From HLUCCA09 sp039822045 (GTDB taxonomy: Bacteria > Pseudomonadota > Alphaproteobacteria > Rhodobacterales > Rhodobacteraceae): a stretch of 64,000 nt of DNA. Where the stretch lies: assembly GCA_039822045.1 (NCBI GenBank), contig JBCBMY010000020.1, positions 1 through 64,000 of the forward strand. Direction: 5' to 3'. The notes beneath the pieces are model-generated. The model was not told the origin of the DNA. It ran no database searches and worked only from the letters and a program-made list of their open reading frames with translations. Of this stretch, positions 11,170-19,662 are shown piece by piece; the first letter of the stretch is position 1, and each line of letters opens with the position of its first letter. Position numbers and translations under genes: made by a program.

Positions 11170-11958
11170 TCAGATATACCGCTCGCCGCGCAGGGACACG
11201 TCCCGCTCTTTGCCGATGATGATGTGGTCGTGCAGCGTCATGCCGAGGGCCTGCGCTGCCGCCTCGATCTGCAACGTCATGTCGATGTCCGCGTCGCTCG
11301 GCGTCGGGTCGCCCGACGGGTGGTTGTGCACGAGGATCAGCGCCGATGCGTTGAGTTCCAATGCGCGCTTCACAACTTCCCGCGGATAGACGGGAACATG
11401 ATCGACCGTGCCCTGAGCCTGTGCTTCGTCGGCGACGAGCACGTTCTTGCGGTCGAGATAGAGAACGCGGAACTGCTCGGTGTCGCGGTGCGCCATCGTG
11501 GTCCGGCAATAGTTCAAAACGGCGTCCCAGCTTGAGATTACCTGGCGCTCGATGACCTTGGCCCGCGCGAGCCGGTGCGCCGCGGCCTCGACGATCTTGA
11601 GTTCGCAGATCACGGCCGGGCCGACGCCATCCACCTCTTGCAAGCGCACGGGCGGGGCGGAAAGCACCCGGTTAAAGTCGCCAAACCGCTCAAGCAGACG
11701 TCGGGCCAGCGGTTTCACATCCATCCGCGGGATGGCACGGAACAGGACGAGCTCCAGCATTTCGTAGTCCGGTAGCGCGTCGGCCCCGCCGTCCAGAAAC
11801 CGCGCGCGAAGGCGCTGCCGGTGATCTCGAATATAGGAGGGCGGCTCCGGCGCACGGCCATTCCGCCTTGCCGTTCGCACCAGGGGGACGGGATCCGCCT
11901 CGTCACTGCCAAAGAGCGGAAGGGGAGCCTCACGAAACGAAGAAGGGTCGGTGCGCAT
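11170..11958 (-). CDS. radC: RadC family JAB-domain protein
   Basis: The 262-residue protein has a helix-hairpin-helix-like N-terminal part (EVDGVGPAVICELK, about 108-121) and a RadC/JAB domain with the metal motif HNHPSGDPTPSDAD (His211, His213, Asp224). The DNA-repair role once assigned to RadC is not established. It is the third gene of dnaK-dnaJ-radC, 47 bases after the dnaJ stop. AGGAGG precedes the ATG at good distance, but both lie inside a perfect 10-bp hairpin (11945-11969), so translation or transcription into radC is likely conditional. Confidence 0.9.
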   Translation of the reverse strand: MRTDPSSFREAPLPLFGSDEADPVPLVRTARRNGRAPEPPSYIRDHRQRLRARFLDGGADALPDYEMLELVLFRAIPRMDVKPLARRLLERFGDFNRVLSAPPVRLQEVDGVGPAVICELKIVEAAAHRLARAKVIERQVISSWDAVLNYCRTTMAHRDTEQFRVLYLDRKNVLVADEAQAQGTVDHVPVYPREVVKRALELNASALILVHNHPSGDPTPSDADIDMTLQIEAAAQALGMTLHDHIIIGKERDVSLRGERYI

Positions 11959-11969
11959 GGCACCGACCC
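11945..11969 (-). promoter_or_regulatory. Hairpin enclosing the radC start codon; possible dnaJ terminator
   Basis: A perfect 10-bp stem (11945-11954 with 11960-11969) has a five-base loop. On the minus-strand RNA the radC AUG (11958-11956) lies in the loop and the AGGAGG Shine-Dalgarno enters the 5' arm. The 3' arm is followed by TTCTTCGTTT, a moderately T-rich tract. The element therefore has two readings: a translation-blocking structure, or a dnaKJ terminator overlapping radC. Confidence 0.7.
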
Positions 11970-12005
11970 TCCTGCGATTCTGGTAAATGGGGGGTTAAGG
12001 TGCGC

Positions 12006-13163
12006 CTACCCCTTCATCCCGTCCCAAAAGCCCTTCACCTGGCTGAAAAAGCTCGTGCCCTGCGGGTTGTTGTCCTGCCCAAGTTCCTCGAACTCGCGCA
12101 GAAGCTCCTTCTGGCGCGCCGTCAGGTTGACCGGCGTCTCAACGGCCAACTCGATCATCATATCGCCGACCTGACCGCCACGCAGAGCCGGCATGCCCTT
12201 GTTGCGCAGTCGCATCTGCTTGCCCGTCTGGCTGCCCGCGGGCACCTTCACACGACTGCGGCCTCCGTCGATGGTCGGAACCTCGATGTCTCCGCCAAGG
12301 GCGGCCGTCGCGAACGACACCGGCACACGGCAGTACAGGCTCGTATTGTCCCGCGTGAACAGGTCGTGGTCGGACACCTCGATGAAGATATAAAGGTCGC
12401 CCGAGGGCCCACCCCGCATGCCCGCGTCGCCCTCACCCGCCAGACGGATGCGTGTGCCGGTCTCCACCCCTGCCGGGATGTTCACCGACAGCGCGCGCTC
12501 TTTCTCGATGCGGCCCGAGCCACCGCAGACAGGGCACGGGTTCTTGATGATCTGTCCCAACCCCGAACAGGTCGGGCACGTCCGCTCCACGGTAAAGAAG
12601 CCTTGCTGCGCCCGCACCTTGCCCAGCCCGGAACAGGTCGGACATGTCACGGGCTCGGCACCACCCTCTGCGCCCGTGCCGGAGCACGCCTCGCAGGTGA
12701 TCGACGACGGCACGTTGATCGTCTTCTGAAGGCCCGCGAATGCCTCCTCCAGCGAGATCCGCAGATTGAAGCGCACGTCCGCGCCCCGAGCGGCGCGCTG
12801 CCGCCGGGTCTGACCGCCGCGGCCACCCATGAAATCGCTGAACAGATCGTCGAACACATCGGAGAACGCGGACGCAAAATCGCCCTGGCCGCCAAAGCCC
12901 TGGCCACCCGGCCGCGGGCCGGCCCCGCCCATGCCGCCTTCGAACGCCGCGTGGCCGAACCTGTCGTAGGCCGCCTTTTTGTCCGGGTCCTTCAGGGCGT
13001 CGTAGGCTTCGTTGACCTCTTTGAACTGAGATTCGGCGTTTGGATTGTCCTTGTTGTGGTCGGGGTGGAGTTGTTTCGCCTTCCGGCGATAGGCCTTCTT
13101 GATCTCGTCATCCGCAGCCCCGCGTGCCACGCCCAGGACTTCGTAGAAATCGCGTTTTGCCAT
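12006..13163 (-). CDS. dnaJ: Chaperone protein DnaJ
   Basis: DnaJ is the Hsp40 co-chaperone that delivers substrates to DnaK and stimulates its ATPase. The 385 residues contain a J-domain with the HPD motif (LHPDHNKDNP), a Gly/Phe-rich linker (GGMGGAGPRPGGQGFGG), a zinc-binding domain with four CxxCxGxG-type repeats (CEACSGTG, CPTCSGLG, CPTCSGLG, CPVCGGSG) and the C-terminal substrate-binding beta domains. It is co-oriented with dnaK, 82 bases downstream of it, with a hairpin between them. Confidence 0.97.
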   Translation of the reverse strand: MAKRDFYEVLGVARGAADDEIKKAYRRKAKQLHPDHNKDNPNAESQFKEVNEAYDALKDPDKKAAYDRFGHAAFEGGMGGAGPRPGGQGFGGQGDFASAFSDVFDDLFSDFMGGRGGQTRRQRAARGADVRFNLRISLEEAFAGLQKTINVPSSITCEACSGTGAEGGAEPVTCPTCSGLGKVRAQQGFFTVERTCPTCSGLGQIIKNPCPVCGGSGRIEKERALSVNIPAGVETGTRIRLAGEGDAGMRGGPSGDLYIFIEVSDHDLFTRDNTSLYCRVPVSFATAALGGDIEVPTIDGGRSRVKVPAGSQTGKQMRLRNKGMPALRGGQVGDMMIELAVETPVNLTARQKELLREFEELGQDNNPQGTSFFSQVKGFWDGMKG

Positions 13164-13192
13164 TGGGTCGATCCTCCCCTCGAACAGAGCGA

Positions 13193-13217
13193 CCGGCCCG
13201 GGGCGTCCCCGGACCGG
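13193..13217 (-). other. Intergenic hairpin between dnaK and dnaJ
   Basis: Positions 13193-13203 pair with 13207-13217 around a three-base loop; on the minus-strand RNA the only imperfection is one G-U wobble. It begins about 30 bases after the dnaK stop and lacks a T tract. It may stabilise the dnaK message or lower read-through, as dnaK is usually needed in excess over dnaJ; this is inference. Confidence 0.5.
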
Positions 13218-13245
13218 CCGCGCGAGGGTTCATCGCGACACGGGA

Positions 13246-15162
13246 TCAGCCCGCGCGCTTGTTGTCTTCGCCAAGATCCTCGAAGTCTGCATCGACGATG
13301 TCGTCATCGACGCTGCGCGGCTCGTCTTCGCCCTCGGGCGCGGCTTCTCCAGCCTTCTCCTGCTCGGCCTTGTAGATCGCCTCACCAAGCTTCATGGCGG
13401 CTTCGGTCAGGTTCTGGATGCCGGACTTGATCTTGCCGACATCCTCGCCCTGCAGCGCCTCTTCGAGCGGGCCCATGGCCAGTTCGATCGCCTCGACCGT
13501 CGAGGGGTCGACCTTGTCGCCATGCTCGTCGAGCGACTTCTTGGTGGAGTGCACCAGGCTTTCGCCCTGGTTCTTGGTCTCAACCAGTTCGCGGCGCTCC
13601 TTGTCCTTCTCGGCGTTGGCCTCGGCTTCCTTGACCATGTTCTCGATCTCGTCGTCCGACAGACCGCCCGACGCCTGGATCGTGATCTTCTGTTCCTTGT
13701 TCGTGCCCTTGTCCTTGGCCGAGACCGACACGATGCCGTTGGCGTCGATGTCGAAGGTCACCTCGATCTGCGGCATGCCACGTGGCGCCGGCGGTATCTC
13801 TTCGAGGTTGAACTGGCCGAGCAGCTTGTTGTCGGCGGCCATCTCGCGCTCACCTTGGAACACGCGGATCGTCACGGCGTTCTGGTTGTCTTCGGCCGTC
13901 GAGAAGATCTGCGACTTCTTCGTCGGGATCGTAGTGTTGCGGTCGATCAGGCGGGTGAACACGCCACCCAGCGTCTCGATGCCGAGCGACAGGGGCGTCA
14001 CGTCGAGCAGCACGACGTCCTTGACGTCACCCTGCAGAACGCCGGCCTGGATCGCGGCACCTGCGGCCACCACCTCGTCGGGGTTCACACCCTTGTGCGG
14101 CTCCTTGCCAAAGAACTTGGTCACCTCTTCGACGACCTTCGGCATCCGCGTCATGCCGCCAACGAGAACGACCTCGTCAACCTCGGCTGCGGTGATACCG
14201 GCATCCTTGAGCGCCGCCTTGCACGGATCGATCGACTTCTTGATCAGATCGGCAACGAGGCTTTCCAGCTTCGCACGCGTCAGCTTCATCACCAGGTGCA
14301 GCGGGCCGTCCGCACCCATCGAGATGAACGGCTGGTTGATCTCGGTCTGGCTCGAGGACGACAGCTCGATCTTGGCCTTTTCCGCAGCTTCCTTCAGGCG
14401 CTGCAGGGCCATCTTGTCCTTCGTCAGATCGACGCCGTGTTCCTTTTTGAACTCATCGGCGAGGTAGGTGACGATCCGCATGTCGAAATCTTCGCCGCCA
14501 AGGAACGTGTCCCCGTTGGTGGACTTCACCTCAAAGAGGCCGTCGTCGATTTCGAGAATTGTGATGTCGAACGTACCGCCGCCAAGGTCGTAGACCGCGA
14601 TGGTCTTGCTGTCTTTCTTGTCCAGGCCATAGGCCAGCGCGGCCGCCGTCGGCTCGTTGATAATCCTCAGGACCTCGAGGCCGGCGATCTTGCCCGCGTC
14701 TTTGGTCGCCTGACGCTGAGCATCGTTGAAGTAGGCCGGAACGGTGATGACGGCCTGGTCGACCTTGTCGCCGAGATAGCTCTCGGCGGTCTCTTTCATC
14801 TTCTGCAGGATGAAGGCCGAGATCTGGCTCGGCGAGTACTTCTCGCCCTTCACCTCGACCCAAGCATCGCCATTGCCGCCATCGATGATCGCGTAGGGAA
14901 CGAGCTTGCGGTCCTTCTCGACCTCCGCGTCGCCCACGCGACGGCCGATCAGGCGCTTCACGGCGTAGACAGTGTTTTCGGCGTTGGTGACGGCCTGCCG
15001 CTTGGCAGCCTGACCGGCAAGACGCTCACTGTCGGTGAAGGCGACAATCGAGGGGGTCGTCCGCGCGCCTTCCGCGTTCTCGATCACGCGGGGCTGCGAC
15101 CCATCCATGATAGCGACGCAGCTGTTCGTCGTGCCGAGGTCGATCCCGATGACTTTGCCCAT
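13246..15162 (-). CDS. dnaK: Molecular chaperone DnaK (Hsp70)
   Basis: DnaK is the ATP-dependent Hsp70 chaperone. I start at ATG 15162 (MGKVIGIDLGTTNSCVAIMDG, 638 residues), preceded by AGAGGT; an upstream in-frame ATG adds 14 residues unlike DnaK. The ATPase domain shows GIDLGTTN, VYDLGGGTFD and VGGMTRMPKV. The substrate-binding domain follows (LLDVTPLSLGIETLGG marks the linker), then the helical lid. The tail ends DDIVDADFEDLGEDNKRAG, a slightly extended version of the usual acidic end. It is preceded by a strong RpoH-type promoter. Confidence 0.98.
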   Translation of the reverse strand: MGKVIGIDLGTTNSCVAIMDGSQPRVIENAEGARTTPSIVAFTDSERLAGQAAKRQAVTNAENTVYAVKRLIGRRVGDAEVEKDRKLVPYAIIDGGNGDAWVEVKGEKYSPSQISAFILQKMKETAESYLGDKVDQAVITVPAYFNDAQRQATKDAGKIAGLEVLRIINEPTAAALAYGLDKKDSKTIAVYDLGGGTFDITILEIDDGLFEVKSTNGDTFLGGEDFDMRIVTYLADEFKKEHGVDLTKDKMALQRLKEAAEKAKIELSSSSQTEINQPFISMGADGPLHLVMKLTRAKLESLVADLIKKSIDPCKAALKDAGITAAEVDEVVLVGGMTRMPKVVEEVTKFFGKEPHKGVNPDEVVAAGAAIQAGVLQGDVKDVVLLDVTPLSLGIETLGGVFTRLIDRNTTIPTKKSQIFSTAEDNQNAVTIRVFQGEREMAADNKLLGQFNLEEIPPAPRGMPQIEVTFDIDANGIVSVSAKDKGTNKEQKITIQASGGLSDDEIENMVKEAEANAEKDKERRELVETKNQGESLVHSTKKSLDEHGDKVDPSTVEAIELAMGPLEEALQGEDVGKIKSGIQNLTEAAMKLGEAIYKAEQEKAGEAAPEGEDEPRSVDDDIVDADFEDLGEDNKRAG

Positions 15163-15269
15163 ATCTGTTACCTCTCTTTGGCGATGTTGCGGGGGCGGGC
15201 CCACTCAGGCGCCCAACCCCCAATCCCATGGGGTTCATACCGCACGTCCGGGCCGCGCGGCGATCTCGG

Positions 15270-15301
15270 CGTATATAGGGAGGGGCATTTTGCCCTGCAA
15301 G
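15270..15301 (-). promoter_or_regulatory. RpoH (sigma32)-type heat-shock promoter of dnaK
   Basis: On the minus strand CTTG (15298-15301) is followed after 18 bases by CCTATATACG (15270-15279). This fits the alphaproteobacterial RpoH consensus CTTG-N17/18-CYTATNTNNG at every defined position. Transcription would start about 100 bases before the dnaK start codon. Its other side faces the alkB gene. Confidence 0.75.
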
Positions 15302-15326
15302 CACGATGGACAAGGGAGAGGCCGCA

Positions 15327-15956
15327 ATGATCAGACAGGGTGAACACGCGGTCACACCTGGCCTCGTTTTGCGGGGTGTGAGCGTGTATCCGGGCTTCCT
15401 GTCGCCGCGTGAGCAGGGCCCGATGCTCGCGGACGTGCGCGCCCTTGTGGTCGCGGCTCCGTTTGTCAGGCCGCAAACGCCACGCGGGCAGCCAATGTCG
15501 GTTCGTATGACGAGCGCGGGGCGCGTGGGTTGGGTCACCGACCGGAAGGGCTATCGCTATCAGGACCGCCATCCTTCGGGTGTGCCCTGGCCACCGATAC
15601 CCGCGTCGGTCCTCGCCGTCTGGCACGCTGTGTCGGGAAGTCAGGCCGACCCCGATTGCTGCCTCGTGAACTTCTACGATGCGGACGCACGCATGGGGCT
15701 GCACCAGGACCGCGACGAGGCGGACTTTGCACACCCCGTGGTCTCGATCTCCCTCGGCGACGAGGCCCTCTTCCGCATCGGCAACCAGACCCGCGGAGGC
15801 AAGACCCAAAGCGTGTGGCTCCGGTCCGGCGATGTCGTGGTGATGGGGGGCGAGGCGCGGCTTGTCTATCACGGCGTCGACCGGATTCGCCCGGGCTCGT
15901 CGACCCTCTTGCCGAACGGCGGGCGGATCAACCTGACACTGCGCGTGGCCGGATAG
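15327..15956 (+). CDS. alkB: AlkB-family Fe(II)/2-oxoglutarate dioxygenase
   Basis: AlkB removes methyl lesions such as 1-methyladenine and 3-methylcytosine from DNA or RNA by oxidative demethylation. With ATG 15327 as start (GGGAGAGG just upstream) it has 209 residues; ATG 15306 would add seven. The iron ligands are His126 and Asp128 (GLHQDRDE) and His182 (YHG). The 2-oxoglutarate/AlkB signature is complete as RINLTLR at the C-terminus, and NFYDADARMG precedes the HxD motif. It is divergent from dnaK. Confidence 0.92.
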   Translation: MIRQGEHAVTPGLVLRGVSVYPGFLSPREQGPMLADVRALVVAAPFVRPQTPRGQPMSVRMTSAGRVGWVTDRKGYRYQDRHPSGVPWPPIPASVLAVWHAVSGSQADPDCCLVNFYDADARMGLHQDRDEADFAHPVVSISLGDEALFRIGNQTRGGKTQSVWLRSGDVVVMGGEARLVYHGVDRIRPGSSTLLPNGGRINLTLRVAG

Positions 15957-15985
15957 CGCCACGTCGGCGCACGAGGCAACACGGG

Positions 15986-16807
15986 TCAGCGACTTGCGAA
16001 CCACGAGGCCGAGGCCGACTTTCGTGTATAGAACTCGCCCAGAAGACCCAGGAAAATCAGACCAAGGCTCAGGTAGATCGGATAGGCCACGTTCGAGTAA
16101 TGCGGGTTGTAGTTGATAAACGTGTATCCGCGCGCCTGATCGATGCAGTGAAAGAGCGGGTTCCAAGTGAAGAACACCAGCACATGTCCGGGCATCTGGT
16201 TGGCGACGAACATCTTGCCCGACGCGATCATGTTGGCGCGGCTGTAAACCTGGCTGACGACCTTCACCACATCGGGCATCCACGGCTTCAGCGCCAGCAG
16301 AACCATCCCGATCGCCACACCTGAAAACCAGCTCAGCAAGACCATACCCATCGCGCCGGCCGGATCGTCGATCGTGATCGGGGTGAAGGCCACATGGTAG
16401 ACCCACAGCACCACCGCCATCGACAGGATCTGGATGTAGAGCGAGCCCAACGCCGCGCCCCAGACGGCGATCATCGTGTTCATCGGGGCGTGCTTCATCA
16501 TCGGCGATGACGGCCCCTCCGACGCGACCACGGCGCCCAGCGCCTTGGTATGGGTCATGAACATAAAGATGCCCGACATGATGTAGAGCAGGAAGTCGCC
16601 TCGGATGGCGGAGCCCCGCAGCCCCAGAACCGAGAACATGAAGTAGAAGGCCATCACAAAGATGACCGTCTGCAAAATGTTCAGAAGCAGCCCCATGACG
16701 GCGTTGCCATGGTCCTTGCGCACGTTGCGCACCGTGGCGTGATAGATCAGCTCGACCAGCTGAAACGCCCCGCGGGTGCGCGATTTGGGCTTCCGGGCCT
16801 CGAACAT
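15986..16807 (-). CDS. ABC-2 type polysaccharide-export permease
   Basis: A 273-residue membrane protein of the ABC-2 family, like KpsM/Wzm permeases that export capsular or O-antigen polysaccharide. A cytoplasmic N-terminus (FEARKPKSRTRGAFQLVELIYHATVRNVR) is followed by about six hydrophobic segments, for instance LLNILQTVIFVMAFYFMFSVL and YPIYLSLGLIFLGLLGEFY. WNPLFHCIDQARGYTFINYNP is the conserved periplasmic/C-terminal pattern of these permeases. No ATPase gene lies next to it in the window. It is divergent from cysQ. Confidence 0.82.
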   Translation of the reverse strand: MFEARKPKSRTRGAFQLVELIYHATVRNVRKDHGNAVMGLLLNILQTVIFVMAFYFMFSVLGLRGSAIRGDFLLYIMSGIFMFMTHTKALGAVVASEGPSSPMMKHAPMNTMIAVWGAALGSLYIQILSMAVVLWVYHVAFTPITIDDPAGAMGMVLLSWFSGVAIGMVLLALKPWMPDVVKVVSQVYSRANMIASGKMFVANQMPGHVLVFFTWNPLFHCIDQARGYTFINYNPHYSNVAYPIYLSLGLIFLGLLGEFYTRKSASASWFASR

Positions 16808-16972
16808 GTTCAGGTCCTACAGTTCCAATACGGCGGCTTTGTGTTGGGCCGGCATGGCCCGCGAGTCGACGGTATCACCCATCCCTTGCTCCCGGGTGAC
16901 CGGCGAAGGATAAGGGCGGCCGAGTGACCCATCAATGCCGCACTGCCAGCGCGGCCACGTCAGGAGGCTTCC

Positions 16973-17773
16973 TTGGACCATGCCCTTCTTGCAGCCACAC
17001 TGCGCCGCCTTGCCCTGGAGGCGGGTGCCAAGATCATGGAGATCTACAACGCCGACGATTTCGAGGTCCGCGCCAAGGGCGACGACAGCCCCGTCACCGA
17101 GGCCGACGAAGCCGCCGACGTTCTGATTGCCGCAGGTCTTGCAGAGGCATTTCCCGATGTGCTCGTGGTGACCGAGGAACAGGCCGCGACCCACACGAAG
17201 ACGGCCGATACGTTCCTGATCGTCGATCCGCTCGACGGCACCAAAGAGTTCGTCAAGCGGCGCGGGGAGTTTACCGTGAACATTGCCTACGTCGAGAACG
17301 GCACGCCGGTGCGTGGGGTCGTCTACGCGCCGGCGAAGGGGCGCCTGTTCTACACCGATGCCCAGGGCATCTCGGTTGAGGAAACCGGCGCCCACGCCCT
17401 CGACACCGCCGGCCCGACGGAGCCCCTCAAGGTGGCAGCGCCTGACAATTCCGCGCTGATGGTCGTTGCGTCGAAATCTCACCGCGACGCGGCCACCGAC
17501 GACTACATCGCAAAATACGCGGTGCGCGACATGACAAGCGCGGGCTCATCGCTGAAATTCTGCCTTCTGGCCGCGGGCGAAGCGGATCTCTACCCCCGGC
17601 TTGGCCGCACCATGGAATGGGACACTGCGGCCGCCGACGCCGTCCTGCGTGGCGCGGGCGGAACGGTCGTCCGGTTCGACGATCACACGCCGCTCACCTA
17701 TGGCAAGCCGGGCTACGAGAACCCGTTCTTCATTGCCTATGCGCCGGGGGTTGATCTGAAGCCGGCCGCCTGA
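16973..17773 (+). CDS. cysQ: 3'(2'),5'-bisphosphate nucleotidase CysQ
   Basis: CysQ hydrolyses 3'-phosphoadenosine 5'-phosphate (PAP), the product left by sulfotransferases and by sulfate assimilation. The 266-residue protein belongs to the inositol-monophosphatase superfamily: TEEQ (Glu68-Glu69), DPLDGTKEF (Asp85, Asp88) and EWDTAAADAVL supply the metal ligands. The start is TTG 16973, backed by a perfect AGGAGG at 16962-16967 with a five-base spacer; no ATG fits. It overlaps kdsB by one base. A PAPS-type sulfotransferase gene lies 7 kb downstream, which fits a PAP-clearing role. Confidence 0.92.
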   Translation: MDHALLAATLRRLALEAGAKIMEIYNADDFEVRAKGDDSPVTEADEAADVLIAAGLAEAFPDVLVVTEEQAATHTKTADTFLIVDPLDGTKEFVKRRGEFTVNIAYVENGTPVRGVVYAPAKGRLFYTDAQGISVEETGAHALDTAGPTEPLKVAAPDNSALMVVASKSHRDAATDDYIAKYAVRDMTSAGSSLKFCLLAAGEADLYPRLGRTMEWDTAAADAVLRGAGGTVVRFDDHTPLTYGKPGYENPFFIAYAPGVDLKPAA

Positions 17774-18576
17774 TGTCGGTGCTGCTGGTCATCCCCGCGC
17801 GCTATGCGTCTTCGCGCTATCCCGGAAAGCCGCTCGTTCCACTGCGCGGTGCCGACGGCGCCTATAAGACGTTGGTCCACCGCACCTGGGAGGCCGCACT
17901 GGCGGTGGCGGGGATCGACCGCGCCGTCGTTGCGACCGACGACGACAGGATCGCTGAGGAAGGCTGGCGTATCGGGGCCGAAATCGTCATGACCTCCGAC
18001 ACGGCGCGCAACGGCACCGAACGCTGCGCCGAGGCCCATGCCGCGCTTGGGCACGGCTTCGACATCGTCGTAAACCTTCAAGGCGACGCGCCCCTCACCC
18101 CGCCATGGTTCATCGAGGCGCTCGTCCGCGATTTGTCGGCAGCGCCCAAAGACACTGCCCTCTCCACGCCGGTGCTTCGGTGCGATGGCGCGACCCTCGC
18201 CGCGTTCCGCACCGACCGTGCCGCCGGTCGCGTCGGCGGCACCACCGCCGTCTTCGGTTCCGACCGGCGGGCGCTTTACTTCTCCAAGGAGGTCGTGCCG
18301 TTCACGGCTGCGACCTATGCCGCAGACGCCCCTACACCCGTCTTCCACCATGTCGGCGTCTATGCCTATGCCGCAGCCGCCCTCGCAGAGTATCCGGGCC
18401 TTGCGCCGGGTTCTCTGGAGGGGCTCGAAGGTCTCGAACAGCTGAGGTTTCTCGAGCATGGCCGTCCGATTCTCTGCACAGAGGTCGAATCGCGCGGGCG
18501 CCCCTTCTGGGAGCTCAACAACCCCGACGACGTGCCGCGCATCGAAATGATGCTCAGCGATCTTGGTATCGGGTGA
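17773..18576 (+). CDS. kdsB: CMP-Kdo synthetase KdsB
   Basis: KdsB activates 3-deoxy-manno-octulosonate with CTP for lipopolysaccharide or capsule synthesis. The 267 residues show the nucleotidyltransferase start IPARYASSRYPGKPLVPLRG, NGTERCAEAHAAL, VVNLQGDAPL and HVGVYAYAAAALAEY. It is slightly longer than the E. coli enzyme, with an altered Q-G-D-x-P context (GDAPL rather than GDEPL). The ATG overlaps the cysQ stop (TGATG). The Kdo isomerase gene kdsD is in the same window at 30.4 kb. Confidence 0.92.
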   Translation: MSVLLVIPARYASSRYPGKPLVPLRGADGAYKTLVHRTWEAALAVAGIDRAVVATDDDRIAEEGWRIGAEIVMTSDTARNGTERCAEAHAALGHGFDIVVNLQGDAPLTPPWFIEALVRDLSAAPKDTALSTPVLRCDGATLAAFRTDRAAGRVGGTTAVFGSDRRALYFSKEVVPFTAATYAADAPTPVFHHVGVYAYAAAALAEYPGLAPGSLEGLEGLEQLRFLEHGRPILCTEVESRGRPFWELNNPDDVPRIEMMLSDLGIG

Positions 18577-18746
18577 CGCAACGATGCCCAGAGAGCCGTT
18601 GCATTGCAGCAAATACCTGCATGCAGTTCGCCATCCGTGAATTCTGCCTGTTCGTTTTTGCTCGGTAGCTGTATGTGTCTGCCTGGGCGGAGGACGACGA
18701 GTATCACTTATTCATTTCGGTGCGCCTGGACGAAAAGGACGGACAT

Positions 18747-19643
18747 ATGCCACGTAAAGTAACGAAGGCAATCTTCCCCGTAGCGGGTCTTGGAACACGG
18801 TTCCTGCCAGCAACGAAATCCATCCCCAAAGAGATCATGACCCTCGTCGACCGGCCGCTGATCCAATACGCGATCGACGAAGCGCGCGACGCCGGGATCA
18901 AGGAATTCATCTTCGTTACGTCCCGGGGCAAGTCGGCGCTCGAAGACTATTTCGACAGCGCACCCGAACTGGAAGAGACGCTGAAACGCAAGGGCAAGGA
19001 CAAGCTCCTGGACCTGCTCCAGCAGACCAGCATGGATAGCGGCGCCATCGCCTATATTCGTCAGCAGCGGCCGCGGGGCCTTGGCCACGCCGTGTGGTGT
19101 GGTCGCCGCCTCATTGCCAACGAGCCCTTCGCGGTGATCCTGCCCGACGATGTCATTTCGGGAGAGCCGGGCTGTCTGCGGCAGATGGTCGAAGCGTACG
19201 AGGAAAATGGCGGCACCGGCTGCATGGTCGCAGCCATGGAAGTGCCCCACCACAAAGCATCGGCTTACGGCATCCTCGACGTCCAAGACGATATGGGCCG
19301 GCTCGTGTCGGTCAAAGGTATGGTCGAGAAGCCGCCCGCCGACGAGGCACCCTCGAACCTCGCCGTCATCGGGCGCTACATCCTCAACCCGGCGGTCATG
19401 CGCCGCCTCAATCGCGCCAAACCGGGCGCTGGCGGAGAGATCCAGTTGACCGACGCCATCGCCGGGGAGATTGGAAAATCCGGCGTCTATGGCTATCGCT
19501 TCAACGGTCAGCGCTTCGATTGCGGCTCAAAGGCTGGCTTCCTGCAAGCCACCGTTGCCTTTGGCCTTGCCCGCGATGACCTTCACGATGAATTCCGGGA
19601 CTTCCTGACAGAGCTCGTATCGGTTAAGGCCGCAGCCCAATAG
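18747..19643 (+). CDS. galU: UTP-glucose-1-phosphate uridylyltransferase
   Basis: GalU makes UDP-glucose. I start at ATG 18747 (MPRKVTKAIFPVAGLGTRFLP, 298 residues) with AAGGA eight bases upstream; the open frame upstream has no family similarity. Motifs are GLGTRFLPATKSIPKEIM, the RGLGHAVWCGRR segment, LPDDVI, VEKP and the C-terminal DCGSKAGFLQA. A 170-base, relatively AT-rich gap separates it from kdsB, so a separate promoter for galU-galE is likely. UDP-glucose then feeds GalE. Confidence 0.95.
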   Translation: MPRKVTKAIFPVAGLGTRFLPATKSIPKEIMTLVDRPLIQYAIDEARDAGIKEFIFVTSRGKSALEDYFDSAPELEETLKRKGKDKLLDLLQQTSMDSGAIAYIRQQRPRGLGHAVWCGRRLIANEPFAVILPDDVISGEPGCLRQMVEAYEENGGTGCMVAAMEVPHHKASAYGILDVQDDMGRLVSVKGMVEKPPADEAPSNLAVIGRYILNPAVMRRLNRAKPGAGGEIQLTDAIAGEIGKSGVYGYRFNGQRFDCGSKAGFLQATVAFGLARDDLHDEFRDFLTELVSVKAAAQ

Positions 19644-19662
19644 CGAACCCGAGGGGCGGGAG

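Noticed and set aside
13522..15330. 602-codon plus-strand frame opposite dnaK
   Set aside because: Antisense to a highly conserved gene over its whole length, rich in His, Asp and Arg, no Shine-Dalgarno and no recognisable domain.
18577..18746. A riboswitch or leader ORF before galU
   Set aside because: The gap is AT-richer and contains CTGCATGCAG, but no stable conserved structure or start signal could be recognised.
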